This document shows positions 1 to 6,914 of a stretch of DNA of 18,685 nucleotides, piece after piece. The DNA comes from JACQXM01 sp964569425 (GTDB taxonomy: Bacteria; Planctomycetota; Phycisphaerae; UBA1845): assembly GCA_964569425.1 (NCBI GenBank), contig CAZMVD010000078.1, positions 1 to 18,685 on the forward strand, given 5' to 3'. Below the pieces are notes generated by a model that was given only the letters and a program-made list of their open reading frames with translations, was not told the origin of the DNA and searched no databases. The position numbers were made by a program, and so were the translations under genes. Position 1 is the stretch's first letter. The number at the start of each line of letters is the position of its first letter.

Positions 1-90
1 TGGGTTGGCTCGATCCGAAGTGGCCGGGATCGTCGCCGGTTGATTTGCCGGATATAGCACACGATTGAATGGGACGCCACGTTGACATGG

Positions 91-281
91 TAGGGCGGGC
101 TCCGCCCGCCTCCCCGGTGATTTGCGAGTTGCGAGTACGTAGGGCGGGCTCCGCCCGCCATTGGGTACGGAATACGAGTTGCGGCGGGTAGAGGTGTAGG
201 GGAAAGAAAATCGACGGGTAGGGCGGGCTCCGCCCGCCGTTGGGCGCGAAAAACGAGTTGCGGCGGGCAAAGCCCGCCCTA
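91..281. repeat. Cluster of four short palindromic repeats (REP/MITE-like)
   Basis: Four copies of a 20-base palindromic unit are seen. Three are in one orientation, TAGGGCGGGCTCCGCCCGCC at 91-110, 140-159 and 219-238. One is inverted (GGCGGGCAAAGCCCGCCCTA) at 262-281. The connecting DNA is also partly repeated: TCCCCGGTGATTTGCGAGTTGCG follows the first copy, and versions of ACGAGTTGCGGCGGG recur. Each unit can fold into a GC-rich hairpin. The first 360 bases hold no gene I can support, so this is a non-coding repeat field. The same composite recurs inside the coding region at 1736-1868. No transposase gene is in the window, so a mobile origin is inference. Confidence 0.85.
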
Positions 282-360
282 CCGCGAGCACGACCTACCT
301 GGCTGTGTCATGCGGCAAACGAACCCGTTCAATCCTTTCCAGAGATTATTCTAACGTCCA

Positions 361-2169
361 CTAGTTGGCACTACCAGTCAATTTATAAGCTAGTCGCCCA
401 TCCCAGAAGGAAATTGAAGCAGTATTCAAGTAGATCCAGTTTCCCGGGAAAAATCCCATGTCCGATTGACCAAGTTCTCGAGATTCCATCCAACCCCAGA
501 GGCCTCCTCCCAACGTGCCATTTGTATAAACTTGAACGCCGATTACTATCGTTTGACCCGCTAACACTGGAAGATTTGCACTTGAAATATCAAATAGTAA
601 ATCCCAAGTTGGTTTGACTCCTACAAAGTTTTGGTCAAACGTCGAACCAAAGTTTACAGGCGCACTTGAAGGGACAGGGAAAAAGATATTCGCAATGTTA
701 CCATTATTTGGGCTGGCAATTGCTGCTGCCTCAGAGTTCCAAACCCTTAACCAATAATCAAGTTGGTTAAAATCTAACATTGAACTGGTTTGAGCTCCGA
801 TAGCCCTTAGTGTTTTCAAGGTCACATTTTCCAAAACTGGTATCGTAGCTGGTGCAAATGCCCAGCTAGAAGGCCCTGTGCTATCTGAAGCAAACGGCCA
901 ATTCCCATTCGTCATCGTATTATCCGGCCCAATACTATCTCTTAGCACCACCTCGCTTCCGATCGGGCACCCCGTCCTAATCTTCAGCACCAGATCCTGG
1001 TAATCGGCGCTAGGATGGCTAATATTGGTGCTTCCTAGCTCATACATGGCAATTAGCTCATTAGCTGGGAGGCTAATCTTACCTTGACCATCAAGATACG
1101 GAGCTAAAATATCCGGAATTGATGCTTGACTTCCAAACGGTCCACCGGCGCCTTTTAGACCCATCTTCACTCCCGGATCATCGCCGTTAAGGAGTATAAC
1201 CGCGAGCGTGAGATGGTCGCTGGCGATTTCCCGGGAAAAAATGGGACTGGCGAACGTCGGGTAGGCGGCCTTGCCTTGCACAGTCAACTCGCCGCCGCCG
1301 CTCAGGTCCAGCGTATCCTGCATCCCGACGGTTACGTCAGTGTCGGAAAACGCCGCCTGCCATGCTCCCGCCCCCAACCGCCATTCCACCCTTGTGGGAA
1401 CCTGCGCACCGGTCGAACCCCAGGTGAGTTCGTTGGCAATGACTTCGACGGCGGCCTCATCGCCGCATCCGGCCGCGACCGCCTGGCCGTTCTGCGAGGC
1501 GCGATGCGCTCGAAGCGTCTGCCGATAGCCCGTGACTTGGGGCTGTCCGTCGGTTCCTTCGCCGTAAATCGTTTGACTGGTAACCATCAATGTCATGCCG
1601 TGAGTTTCACTTGCGACGCGTGTGCGCTTAGCGGCGGCTACGCTCCGGGAATCCGCAAATCGCTGAGGGGTCTGCGCGATGGCGGTCGAGATGCCGAGCG
1701 CGAGCATGACGGCCATCAATGGCACCGCCAGGGAAAGGGCGGGCTGCGCCCGCCTCCCCGGTGATTCGCGAGTTGCGGCTACCGAACGCGTTGCGGCGGG
1801 CAAAGCCCGCCCTACCAATGGACTCCCCATGAATTCGCCACGAGTTGCGGCGGGCAGAGCCCGCCTTATCGAAAGCGTTCCGCAAATGGCGATGAGAATC
1901 CCAAAGATGATCATGCCCCAGGTCGATGTCGCCGGTACGGCCGTGCAATTGGCCGTCTCGCACGACGACCCGTCGCCAAGGAACAGCCCGCCCGGCGTCT
2001 CCTCGCATGTGCCGCGGTCTATTCCCTGTCCCGCATTGTCCTCGCAAACCTGATTGACGCAGCAGGCACCGACCTCGATGCCGCCAAGCGCCACAGGCGA
2101 CATGAAACAGAGAATCACGAGGGAAGGTAAAGTCACGGCAGCACGAAACGTCAAGAAACGGGAACGCAT
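361..2169 (-). CDS. Secreted protein, apparent in-frame fusion of a small CTERM-tailed protein and a second exported protein
   Basis: I chose the ATG at 2169 because it follows GTGGAG with 7-base spacing and opens a good signal peptide (residues 1-30). The open frame continues upstream to 2505 but that stretch is not protein-like. Residues 31-76 carry the planctomycete cysteine motif (GACCVNQVC ... LGDGSSC ... NC). Residues 79-103 look like an IPTL/PEP-CTERM-type sorting tail: VPATSTWGMIIFG, a hydrophobic helix, then RR. Such a tail normally ends a protein, but here about 44 residues encoded by palindromic repeats follow (RALPAATR twice). A second signal-peptide-like segment comes next (MAVMLALGISTAIAQ, from residue 152, ATG at 1716), then about 435 residues of unrecognised exported domain without a CTERM tail. 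It may be two ancestral genes joined by repeat insertion. The last 830 bases are much AT-richer than the rest. Function unknown. Confidence 0.7.
   Translation of the reverse strand: MRSRFLTFRAAVTLPSLVILCFMSPVALGGIEVGACCVNQVCEDNAGQGIDRGTCEETPGGLFLGDGSSCETANCTAVPATSTWGMIIFGILIAICGTLSIRRALPAATRGEFMGSPLVGRALPAATRSVAATRESPGRRAQPALSLAVPLMAVMLALGISTAIAQTPQRFADSRSVAAAKRTRVASETHGMTLMVTSQTIYGEGTDGQPQVTGYRQTLRAHRASQNGQAVAAGCGDEAAVEVIANELTWGSTGAQVPTRVEWRLGAGAWQAAFSDTDVTVGMQDTLDLSGGGELTVQGKAAYPTFASPIFSREIASDHLTLAVILLNGDDPGVKMGLKGAGGPFGSQASIPDILAPYLDGQGKISLPANELIAMYELGSTNISHPSADYQDLVLKIRTGCPIGSEVVLRDSIGPDNTMTNGNWPFASDSTGPSSWAFAPATIPVLENVTLKTLRAIGAQTSSMLDFNQLDYWLRVWNSEAAAIASPNNGNIANIFFPVPSSAPVNFGSTFDQNFVGVKPTWDLLFDISSANLPVLAGQTIVIGVQVYTNGTLGGGLWGWMESRELGQSDMGFFPGNWIYLNTASISFWDGRLAYKLTGSAN
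1736..1868. repeat. Palindromic repeat cluster inside the coding frame
   Basis: Three palindromic units lie at 1736-1754, 1795-1814 and 1849-1868, related to those at 91-281. The spacer after the first unit (TCCCCGGTGATTCGCGAGTT at 1755-1774) nearly matches 111-130, so the composite unit, not only the palindrome, is shared. On the minus strand the units are read in frame as RALPAATR, RALPAATR and RRAQPA. They sit exactly between the sorting-tail-like segment and a second signal-peptide-like segment of the 361-2169 frame. The first Arg-Arg of the tail is itself encoded by the edge of the repeat. Confidence 0.85.
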
Positions 2170-2473
2170 GTTCGATCTCCACTTGGCACCGGGCCCGCTG
2201 GTGACGTTGGGGCTTTGATTGTACCGAAATCCCGGCAAGAAAACAACGTGTTGCGTGCTCGACCGAACCCCCGCCGATCGGCCGGGGTCGAAATGTATCT
2301 CAGTATAGCGACCGACCGCCGCGGGCGCACCGGGCCGGGAGTGGGGCCGTGCGCCTCTCCGTACCGCGCGTGCCAGCAAGCGGGCCGCCGCCGCCGCGCA
2401 GGATCGTTTCACGCGAAACATGTTTGCTACCACCTCTCGCCGCTCGCCACACGCCTCTCGCCTTATACCCGCA

Positions 2474-2497
2474 TCAGTGCCAATAACATGGCACTGA
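2474..2497. promoter_or_regulatory. Perfect 9-bp inverted repeat, 6-base loop
   Basis: TCAGTGCCA (2474-2482) and TGGCACTGA (2489-2497) are exact reverse complements around the loop ATAACA. No T-run follows on either strand, so an intrinsic terminator is unlikely. It could be an operator for a dimeric regulator or an RNA hairpin. A weaker repeat (TTGTCGT 2525-2531, ACGACAA 2543-2549) lies just downstream. Position between divergent genes fits a regulatory role, but that is inference. Confidence 0.4.
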
Positions 2498-2725
2498 GAA
2501 TGCACCCATCACAAAACGAAGCCATTGTCGTGCGGTCGCAAAACGACAACAGCATCCGATAACCATTCCGCCCTCCCGCTCCCCGTGCCCCGCCCCCCCC
2601 CTCGCCACTCCCTTCCCCCTTCCGCCGCCGCAGGCACCCGCACCGCACCCCCGGTGAAATCTTGCGGATAATTGTCGCCAAAATCGGAATTCCAGATGTG
2701 GCGACGGATTCTAATCGCCTCGAAC

Positions 2726-2762
2726 CCGTTTGCCGGGTACAGTTTGACAGGACGGCAAACGG
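2726..2762 (+). promoter_or_regulatory. Perfect 10-bp inverted repeat upstream of the plus-strand gene run
   Basis: CCGTTTGCCG (2726-2735) and CGGCAAACGG (2753-2762) are exact reverse complements with a 17-base spacer that includes TTGACA (2744-2749). Arms separated by under two helical turns and flanking a -35-like hexamer would suit an operator. An RNA stem is the alternative. It lies about 80 bases upstream of the start at 2844. Confidence 0.4.
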
Positions 2763-2779
2763 TCGAGGCAGGGACGCGC

Positions 2780-2819
2780 GCCTGATCCCCCCGGCCGCCG
2801 GCCGGGACCGGCATCAGGC
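2780..2819 (+). promoter_or_regulatory. Two-part leader hairpin just before the 2844 start
   Basis: The outer arms GCCTGAT (2780-2786) and ATCAGGC (2813-2819) enclose an inner perfect stem CCCGGCC (2790-2796) / GGCCGGG (2800-2806) with a three-base loop. The structure ends 24 bases before the ATG at 2844. It could be a structured leader affecting translation of the first gene. No known riboswitch class is recognised. Confidence 0.4.
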
Positions 2820-2843
2820 CGACAGCAAGGCACCGGATCGATC

Positions 2844-3251
2844 ATGTTGACCAAAGTCGGACAATACGTGGGCGCCAAGGTCGTGGGCGGCGCCGTAACG
2901 CTCGGCGTCATCGGCGGCGGTATCTGGTTCTGGAACCACCCCGAACAGCTCGTGGCCATCTGGCAGGCGGTAAAGTACGCGCTGGTGTGGGTCGGGCTGG
3001 CCGCCGCGCTGCCCTGGGCAACGTTCTTCGTCACCCGCTGGGCGCTGTCGTTCGACTCCAACCGGGCCGAGGCGCTGCTGCTGGCCGGCTACGCGGCGGC
3101 CGATTTTCTCTTCGCCTGGCTGCTGCTGGGCACGCTGCGCGGGCTCGGTTCGTTGACCTGGATGGTGTTGATCCTTGGATTGCTGGCGGCATCGTTTTAT
3201 AATTACCGGGTCTGTGATTTCATCGCCGAGGGGGCGGAAGGGCAGCGCTGA
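2844..3251 (+). CDS. Small multi-pass membrane protein, function unknown
   Basis: This 135-residue protein has four hydrophobic stretches, at about residues 11-30, 44-64, 76-96 and 101-120, joined by short polar loops. The second loop (about 65-75) includes RWALSFDSNRAE and the C-terminus is acidic (AEGAEGQR). I do not recognise a family. The ATG at 2844 is preceded only by a weak AAGGCACCGG, so the ribosome binding site is poor. It is the first gene of the plus-strand run and ends 34 bases before the kinase start, so the two are probably cotranscribed. The pairing suggests an inner-membrane partner for the kinase or the downstream membrane-remodelling-type genes, which is inference only. Confidence 0.75.
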   Translation: MLTKVGQYVGAKVVGGAVTLGVIGGGIWFWNHPEQLVAIWQAVKYALVWVGLAAALPWATFFVTRWALSFDSNRAEALLLAGYAAADFLFAWLLLGTLRGLGSLTWMVLILGLLAASFYNYRVCDFIAEGAEGQR

Positions 3252-3285
3252 CCCACATCGGCGCGCCGCAGGAAGGACGAATAAG

Positions 3286-4335
3286 ATGCCGACGCTGCGC
3301 GAGGGTGATCGGATCAGCAACTACCTGCTGGAAGCACGCATCGGCGCCGGCAGCTTCGGCGAGGTGTGGCGCGCGCGCCACCACATCTTCGCCGAAAAGG
3401 TGGCCATCAAGGTGCCCACCGACCCGCAATACGTCCGCAACCTCCAGCGCGAAGGCGTAGTCGTCCACGGGCTCAAGCACCCCAACATCGTTCGCGCCAT
3501 CGACCTCGACCCCTTTGCCGACCCGCCCTATTTCATCATGGAACTGGTCGACGGGCCGTCGCTGCGCGCCGTGATCGATCATTACAAGAACACCTTTCCC
3601 GTCCACGCGGCCTTGGCCGTTTTCCGCGGCATGTTGCAGGCGCTGTCGGCCGCGCACGCGGGCGGACTGGTGCACCGCGATATCAAGCCCGCAAACATCC
3701 TGTTGAATCATCCCCTGGAATCGCTGGCGTCCATCGCGGAATCCGCAGTCAAGGTCACCGATTTCGGTCTGGGTCACGCCGGCGGCACCACCGTGCAGTC
3801 GATGATGCAAAGCGGCAGCCTGCTCACCGAAGAAGGGCGCAGCGTCTCGGGCACCATCGCCTACATGTCGCCCGAACAGAAAGAGGGGCGCGAGCTCGAC
3901 GGCCGCAGCGATCTCTATTCCTGCGGCATCGTGCTGTTCGAAATGCTCACCGGAGAGCGCCCCCAGGGCAGCGAAGTGCCCAGCGCACTGCGCCGCGAAG
4001 TACCGAAGTGGATCGACGAAGTGTTCCTGCGGTGCTATGCCCGGCTGGATCGTCGCTATCCCAAAGCCGGGGATGTGCTGGAGGCGCTCGCCCGCGCGGC
4101 TGAGCGCGGGCGATCAGCGGAGCCCGACACCGCCCCGGCCTGGGTTCCGGTGGGCGGAGACATGCGTTGTCCGGTGTGCCGCGGTGCGGTGGAGCGCGCC
4201 GATCAGTATTGTATTCATTGCGGAAAGCAGCTTAGCGCTTCGGTGCCGCGGTGCCGCGGGTGCGGCGCCTTTGTGAGTGCCAACGACCGTTTCTGCATTC
4301 TGTGTGGAAGGGACCTGCGCGTGCTCGCGGGGTAA
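3286..4335 (+). CDS. Ser/Thr protein kinase (PknB/Hanks type) with C-terminal double zinc ribbon
   Basis: The protein has 349 residues. Start at 3286 follows GGAAGGACG with good spacing; the frame is open further upstream but the kinase domain begins right after this Met. All catalytic marks are present: glycine loop GAGSFGEV (20-27), Lys42 in AIKV, likely helix-C Glu56, HRDIKPAN (130-137), DFG (159-161) and SPE (195-197) in place of APE. It should be an active kinase. The segment between DFG and SPE is about 33 residues long and Ser/Thr rich, a likely autophosphorylation loop. Two zinc ribbons close the protein (Cys295/298/309/312 and Cys323/326/337/340). There is no transmembrane helix, so it is cytoplasmic, unlike PASTA kinases. 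The next gene also carries a zinc ribbon. Substrates may be the helical proteins downstream, which is inference. Confidence 0.95.
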   Translation: MPTLREGDRISNYLLEARIGAGSFGEVWRARHHIFAEKVAIKVPTDPQYVRNLQREGVVVHGLKHPNIVRAIDLDPFADPPYFIMELVDGPSLRAVIDHYKNTFPVHAALAVFRGMLQALSAAHAGGLVHRDIKPANILLNHPLESLASIAESAVKVTDFGLGHAGGTTVQSMMQSGSLLTEEGRSVSGTIAYMSPEQKEGRELDGRSDLYSCGIVLFEMLTGERPQGSEVPSALRREVPKWIDEVFLRCYARLDRRYPKAGDVLEALARAAERGRSAEPDTAPAWVPVGGDMRCPVCRGAVERADQYCIHCGKQLSASVPRCRGCGAFVSANDRFCILCGRDLRVLAG

Positions 4336-4369
4336 CCGCGGGCCGCGCCCTGGTGAACCGAGAGGGGCG

Positions 4370-4645
4370 ATGTACGGCGATCCGCTCATTCTCCTGTTGA
4401 TCGTGGTGCTCGGCGTCGCGTCGCTGATGCTCGGAGCGGTCTACTTCCTGTTTCGGGTGGCGGCGTCGATATGGCGGGCATTGTTCGGCGCGCTGGTTCC
4501 GGGTCGCACGGCATACCCGCGCCGCGTGGGCCCCGCGCCCGGGCGGCGCGTCTGCCCGCGCGAGGAGTGCCGCCGGGTCGAACATCGCGCGGCGCGCTAT
4601 TGCAGCCAGTGCGGTGCACCGCTGGAGTGCGTGACGAGACCTTGA
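4370..4645 (+). CDS. Membrane-anchored zinc-ribbon protein
   Basis: The ATG at 4370 sits behind AGAGGGG, and gives a 91-residue protein. Residues 5-29 form one long hydrophobic helix (DPLILLLIVVLGVASLML...). A basic, proline-containing linker follows, then a C-terminal zinc-ribbon-like knuckle with Cys62, Cys67, Cys78 and Cys81 (CPREEC ... YCSQCG). The knuckle resembles those at the end of the kinase 34 bases upstream, which suggests the two proteins share a partner or interact. The positive-inside rule favours a cytoplasmic ribbon. No enzymatic motif is seen. Confidence 0.75.
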   Translation: MYGDPLILLLIVVLGVASLMLGAVYFLFRVAASIWRALFGALVPGRTAYPRRVGPAPGRRVCPREECRRVEHRAARYCSQCGAPLECVTRP

Positions 4646-4747
4646 CACCGCGACCACGAGAGCGGAGTGTTCCGTTCCGGTCGAACGAATTCGGAAACCA
4701 TCACGCAATGTTCCGGGTCAACCTTTCCGTATGTACGGCGATCGTTA

Positions 4748-6217
4748 ATGGCACCAAACGCCGGTAAGGCACTCCAACTGGAAACCGACTTCCTCGCCGG
4801 CGTGGAGGCCAACTTCGAGTCGGCCAAGGGGCGGGACTTCCGCGGCACGCTGTGGCAGAGCGCGCGCTTCGACGAGGAAGATCGCCTGCGGGCGCTGCTG
4901 GCCGATCAACGACAATACGACCGCGAACGATTGAAGGGGCTGCCCGCCAATCGCCGCGTGGCGCTGTACGGCTTCGAGAAGCGCTTCTGGCTCTGGAAGC
5001 GGCAGACCGGCGCGGCCGTCGCCTCCGTGCTGTCCTCGCTGCGGCACTACGCCGCGGGCGACGACGCCCCGCCCATCGGTCTGGGGGAATTGACCGACCA
5101 CGTTCGCCAGCTGGCCGGCGAGGCCCGCGTGCCGCACCTGATCGGCGTATGCAGCCCCACCGGCTTCACCGACGAAGCCCGGGGGGCGCGGCTGTCGATG
5201 AAAAACGCCACGGTGGTGCTCATCGAGCCCGACGGCCACGGCGGCTGGCGGGTCACGCCCGCGGGGGAGAACGTCGATCCGCGCGTGCTGCGAATATTCG
5301 ATCCCGAAGGACCGAAGCAGAAGGCGGAGCGCATTCGGCGCCTGATCGACGAGCACACGTCGGATCTGCTCACCGGCGGCCTGTCGGCGTCCTCGTTGGC
5401 GCGTCGCGCCAACCTGTCCGAGGAACTGGTGCGCCAGGGGTTCGAGGGCATCGCGGCGCACGATCCGGAGTTGAAGCTGGTGCGCCGCGAGGGAGAATTC
5501 GTGCTGTTTCGCGGAGCGCCCACGGCGCGGCAGGAGAAGAAGGGCATGAACGTCATCGAGCGAATCCGTCGGCTGTTCTCCGGAGACGGCGACGCGGCAC
5601 AACAGATCAACGCGCTGGCCGAACGCCGCGCGCTGCTCGCGCAGCGGCGCGATCGCATGTACGAAGACATCGCCCGGCTGGAGCAGAAAGAGGCAGAGCT
5701 GCTGGCGCAGGGCAAGGCGGCGACCTCGGCCGTGCCGCGCCGCCGGCTGGCCGCGCAGCTCGCCCAGTTGCGCAAGGACATTGCCCGGCAGAACACCACC
5801 GCGGCGATGCTCAACCAGCAGATCAACATCATCAGCACGGACATCCACAACCTCACGCTGATTCAGCAGGGCAAGCTGGCCGAACTGCCGGACACAGAAA
5901 CGCTGACGCAGCACGCGGTGGAGGCGGAGGAAATGCTCGAAACGCTCAAGTCCGACAGCGACTTGGTCGGCACGCTGGAAATGGGCATGGAGCAGTCATT
6001 GGTCAGTGCCGACGAAGCGGCTATCCTGCGGGAGTTTGAAGAGGCCGACGCGCCGCCGGTCAGGCAGGAGCCGGCCAAGGCCGCGGCGCCGCCGGAAAGC
6101 GCACCGACGCGCGAAGCGACGCCGCCGAAGTCGCGTTCCGCGTATCAGCCGGTGGAGGAGCCGCCCGCGCCGCCGCGGGAATCGCGGAAGGACCGGGAAG
6201 GGCCGGAAGCGACGTAG
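4748..6217 (+). CDS. Winged-helix plus ESCRT-III-like coiled-coil fusion protein (CHMP7-like architecture)
   Basis: With the ATG at 4748 the protein has 489 residues; the ribosome site is weak, and a GTG at 4667 would add 27 residues of poor quality. Residues 1-185 are an unrecognised mixed domain. Residues about 190-256 read as a winged helix: helix, SASSLARRANLS, recognition-like helix EELVRQGFEGIAAHDPE, then a wing (LKLVRREGEFVLFRG). From residue 267 a new module starts (MNVIERIRRLFSG), like the N-terminus of a stand-alone ESCRT-III protein. A long basic helical hairpin follows, then AVEAEEMLETLKSDSDLVG and the acidic AILREFEEADAP, the Snf7-family order of basic core, then acidic C-terminal helices. 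A Pro/Glu-rich tail (446-489) ends it. Winged helices plus Snf7 is the CHMP7 layout. PspA-like or plain coiled coil are alternatives. A possible internal start lies at 5546. Confidence 0.7.
   Translation: MAPNAGKALQLETDFLAGVEANFESAKGRDFRGTLWQSARFDEEDRLRALLADQRQYDRERLKGLPANRRVALYGFEKRFWLWKRQTGAAVASVLSSLRHYAAGDDAPPIGLGELTDHVRQLAGEARVPHLIGVCSPTGFTDEARGARLSMKNATVVLIEPDGHGGWRVTPAGENVDPRVLRIFDPEGPKQKAERIRRLIDEHTSDLLTGGLSASSLARRANLSEELVRQGFEGIAAHDPELKLVRREGEFVLFRGAPTARQEKKGMNVIERIRRLFSGDGDAAQQINALAERRALLAQRRDRMYEDIARLEQKEAELLAQGKAATSAVPRRRLAAQLAQLRKDIARQNTTAAMLNQQINIISTDIHNLTLIQQGKLAELPDTETLTQHAVEAEEMLETLKSDSDLVGTLEMGMEQSLVSADEAAILREFEEADAPPVRQEPAKAAAPPESAPTREATPPKSRSAYQPVEEPPAPPRESRKDREGPEAT
5532..5548 (+). 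promoter_or_regulatory. Possible internal ribosome binding site and start within the winged-helix/ESCRT-III gene
   Basis: AGGAGAAGAAGGGC directly precedes an in-frame ATG at 5546 (codon 267), with AGGAG at 5532-5536 and spacing 9. The site is stronger than that of the annotated start at 4748. Translation from here would give a 223-residue protein made only of the ESCRT-III-like module, close in size to its neighbours (200 and 202 residues). Confidence 0.4.
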
Positions 6218-6250
6218 AGCCTATCCCAAGAACCGAATCCGGGACGTCCG

Positions 6251-6268
6251 CGCGGGCTGAAGCCCGCG
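6251..6268. repeat. Short perfect palindrome GCGGGCTGAAGCCCGC
   Basis: CGCGGGCT and AGCCCGCG form an 8-bp perfect stem around GA in the 94-base gap between two plus-strand genes. It is a different family from the repeats at 91-281. As RNA it could act as a processing or stability hairpin between the two ESCRT-III-like genes. No T-run follows, so it is not a typical terminator. Confidence 0.6.
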
Positions 6269-6311
6269 GCTCGTTTCGCCGGGAGTTGGTAGCGCGAGAA
6301 GTTGACTCTGC

Positions 6312-6914
6312 ATGACCCTGCTCGACTGGTTGATCAAACGCAAGAAGTCGCTGGCGCAGATGACCCGCGCCGAGCTGCGCCGGCAGGAATTGCTGCTGGA
6401 AAAGGACCGCACCCAACTTCTGAACCGCATTAACAAGCTCGCGACCGACAAGCACCAGCTTTTTGAGCGTGGGGCCAAGGAGAAAACGCCGGAGGTTCGC
6501 CGGGCGATGGCCCAAGAGTTTGAGCTGCGCACCACGGAACAACTGATGCTGGCGCGGCAGCTCAACATTCGCAGCAAGGAGATGATGACCGTTTCCCGCC
6601 TGCGCATGCTCCGCGAGAGCGCCGACCGCGCAGGGGCCTCGGGCAAGCTGGGGTTGATCAACCAGGCGGATCTGCTCAAGCTCACTAAGCTCATTGAGTC
6701 CGATTCCGTCCGCGCCGAAGTGTACCAGGAACGCCTCGACGAACTGCTGTCGGTCGGCGCCGCGGCGGATGAAGGATCCGCCGGCCTGGGCGATGCCGGG
6801 CAATCGGTGCTGAACGTGTGGGAGAAGATGGACATGGGCGCGCTCACCGACCCCGGCGAAGCATTCGACGAAGCCGACCGCAGCGTCCGCGAGCGCCAGG
6901 CGGCTCGAGAATGA
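6312..6914 (+). CDS. ESCRT-III-like helical protein, second paralogue
   Basis: This 200-residue protein is almost entirely helical. It opens with a short amphipathic basic segment (MTLLDWLIKRKK), the kind that contacts membranes in ESCRT-III and PspA proteins. A long charged coiled coil spans about 15-105, with a turn near 52-62 (ERGAKEKTPE), then a downstream segment LTKLIESDSVRAEVYQERLDELLS and a loose acidic C-terminus (TDPGEAFDEADRS). That is the helix-1/helix-2 hairpin plus regulatory C-terminal part of Snf7-type proteins. Similarity is by pattern and is weaker than for the gene at 7423. No strong Shine-Dalgarno precedes the ATG. It lies between the winged-helix fusion and pspC, all on one strand. 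A generic coiled-coil protein is the alternative. Confidence 0.65.
   Translation: MTLLDWLIKRKKSLAQMTRAELRRQELLLEKDRTQLLNRINKLATDKHQLFERGAKEKTPEVRRAMAQEFELRTTEQLMLARQLNIRSKEMMTVSRLRMLRESADRAGASGKLGLINQADLLKLTKLIESDSVRAEVYQERLDELLSVGAAADEGSAGLGDAGQSVLNVWEKMDMGALTDPGEAFDEADRSVRERQAARE

Larger units (their letters stand above)
2170..2843. other. Divergent intergenic region without a supported gene
   Basis: This stretch separates the minus-strand secreted protein from the plus-strand gene run and should hold promoters for both directions. I see no convincing gene in it. It contains a GC-rich segment (about 2290-2400), a CTCTCGCC-type repeat tract near 2433-2462, an AT-richer segment (about 2465-2560), a pyrimidine-rich tract near 2563-2635 (long C runs), and three inverted repeats listed separately. 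A TTGACA hexamer lies at 2744-2749 but no good -10 box follows at the usual distance, so I do not call a promoter. Confidence 0.6.

Noticed and set aside
91..281. CRISPR array
   Set aside because: Units are 20-base palindromes with unequal spacing and one inverted copy, spacers are partly repeated themselves, and no cas gene is near.
240..617. Open frame on the plus strand at the left end
   Set aside because: It begins in repeat DNA and overlaps the supported minus-strand gene antisense; no protein features.
2170..2505. N-terminal extension of the secreted protein frame up to 2505
   Set aside because: It is Arg/Ala-rich, has no ribosome site, and buries a proper signal peptide and Shine-Dalgarno at 2169.
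4745..5914. Long open frame on the minus strand opposite the winged-helix/ESCRT-III gene
   Set aside because: It is the antisense shadow of a high-GC gene: the product is low-complexity Gln/Arg/Leu-rich without motifs, while the plus-strand frame has clear domains.
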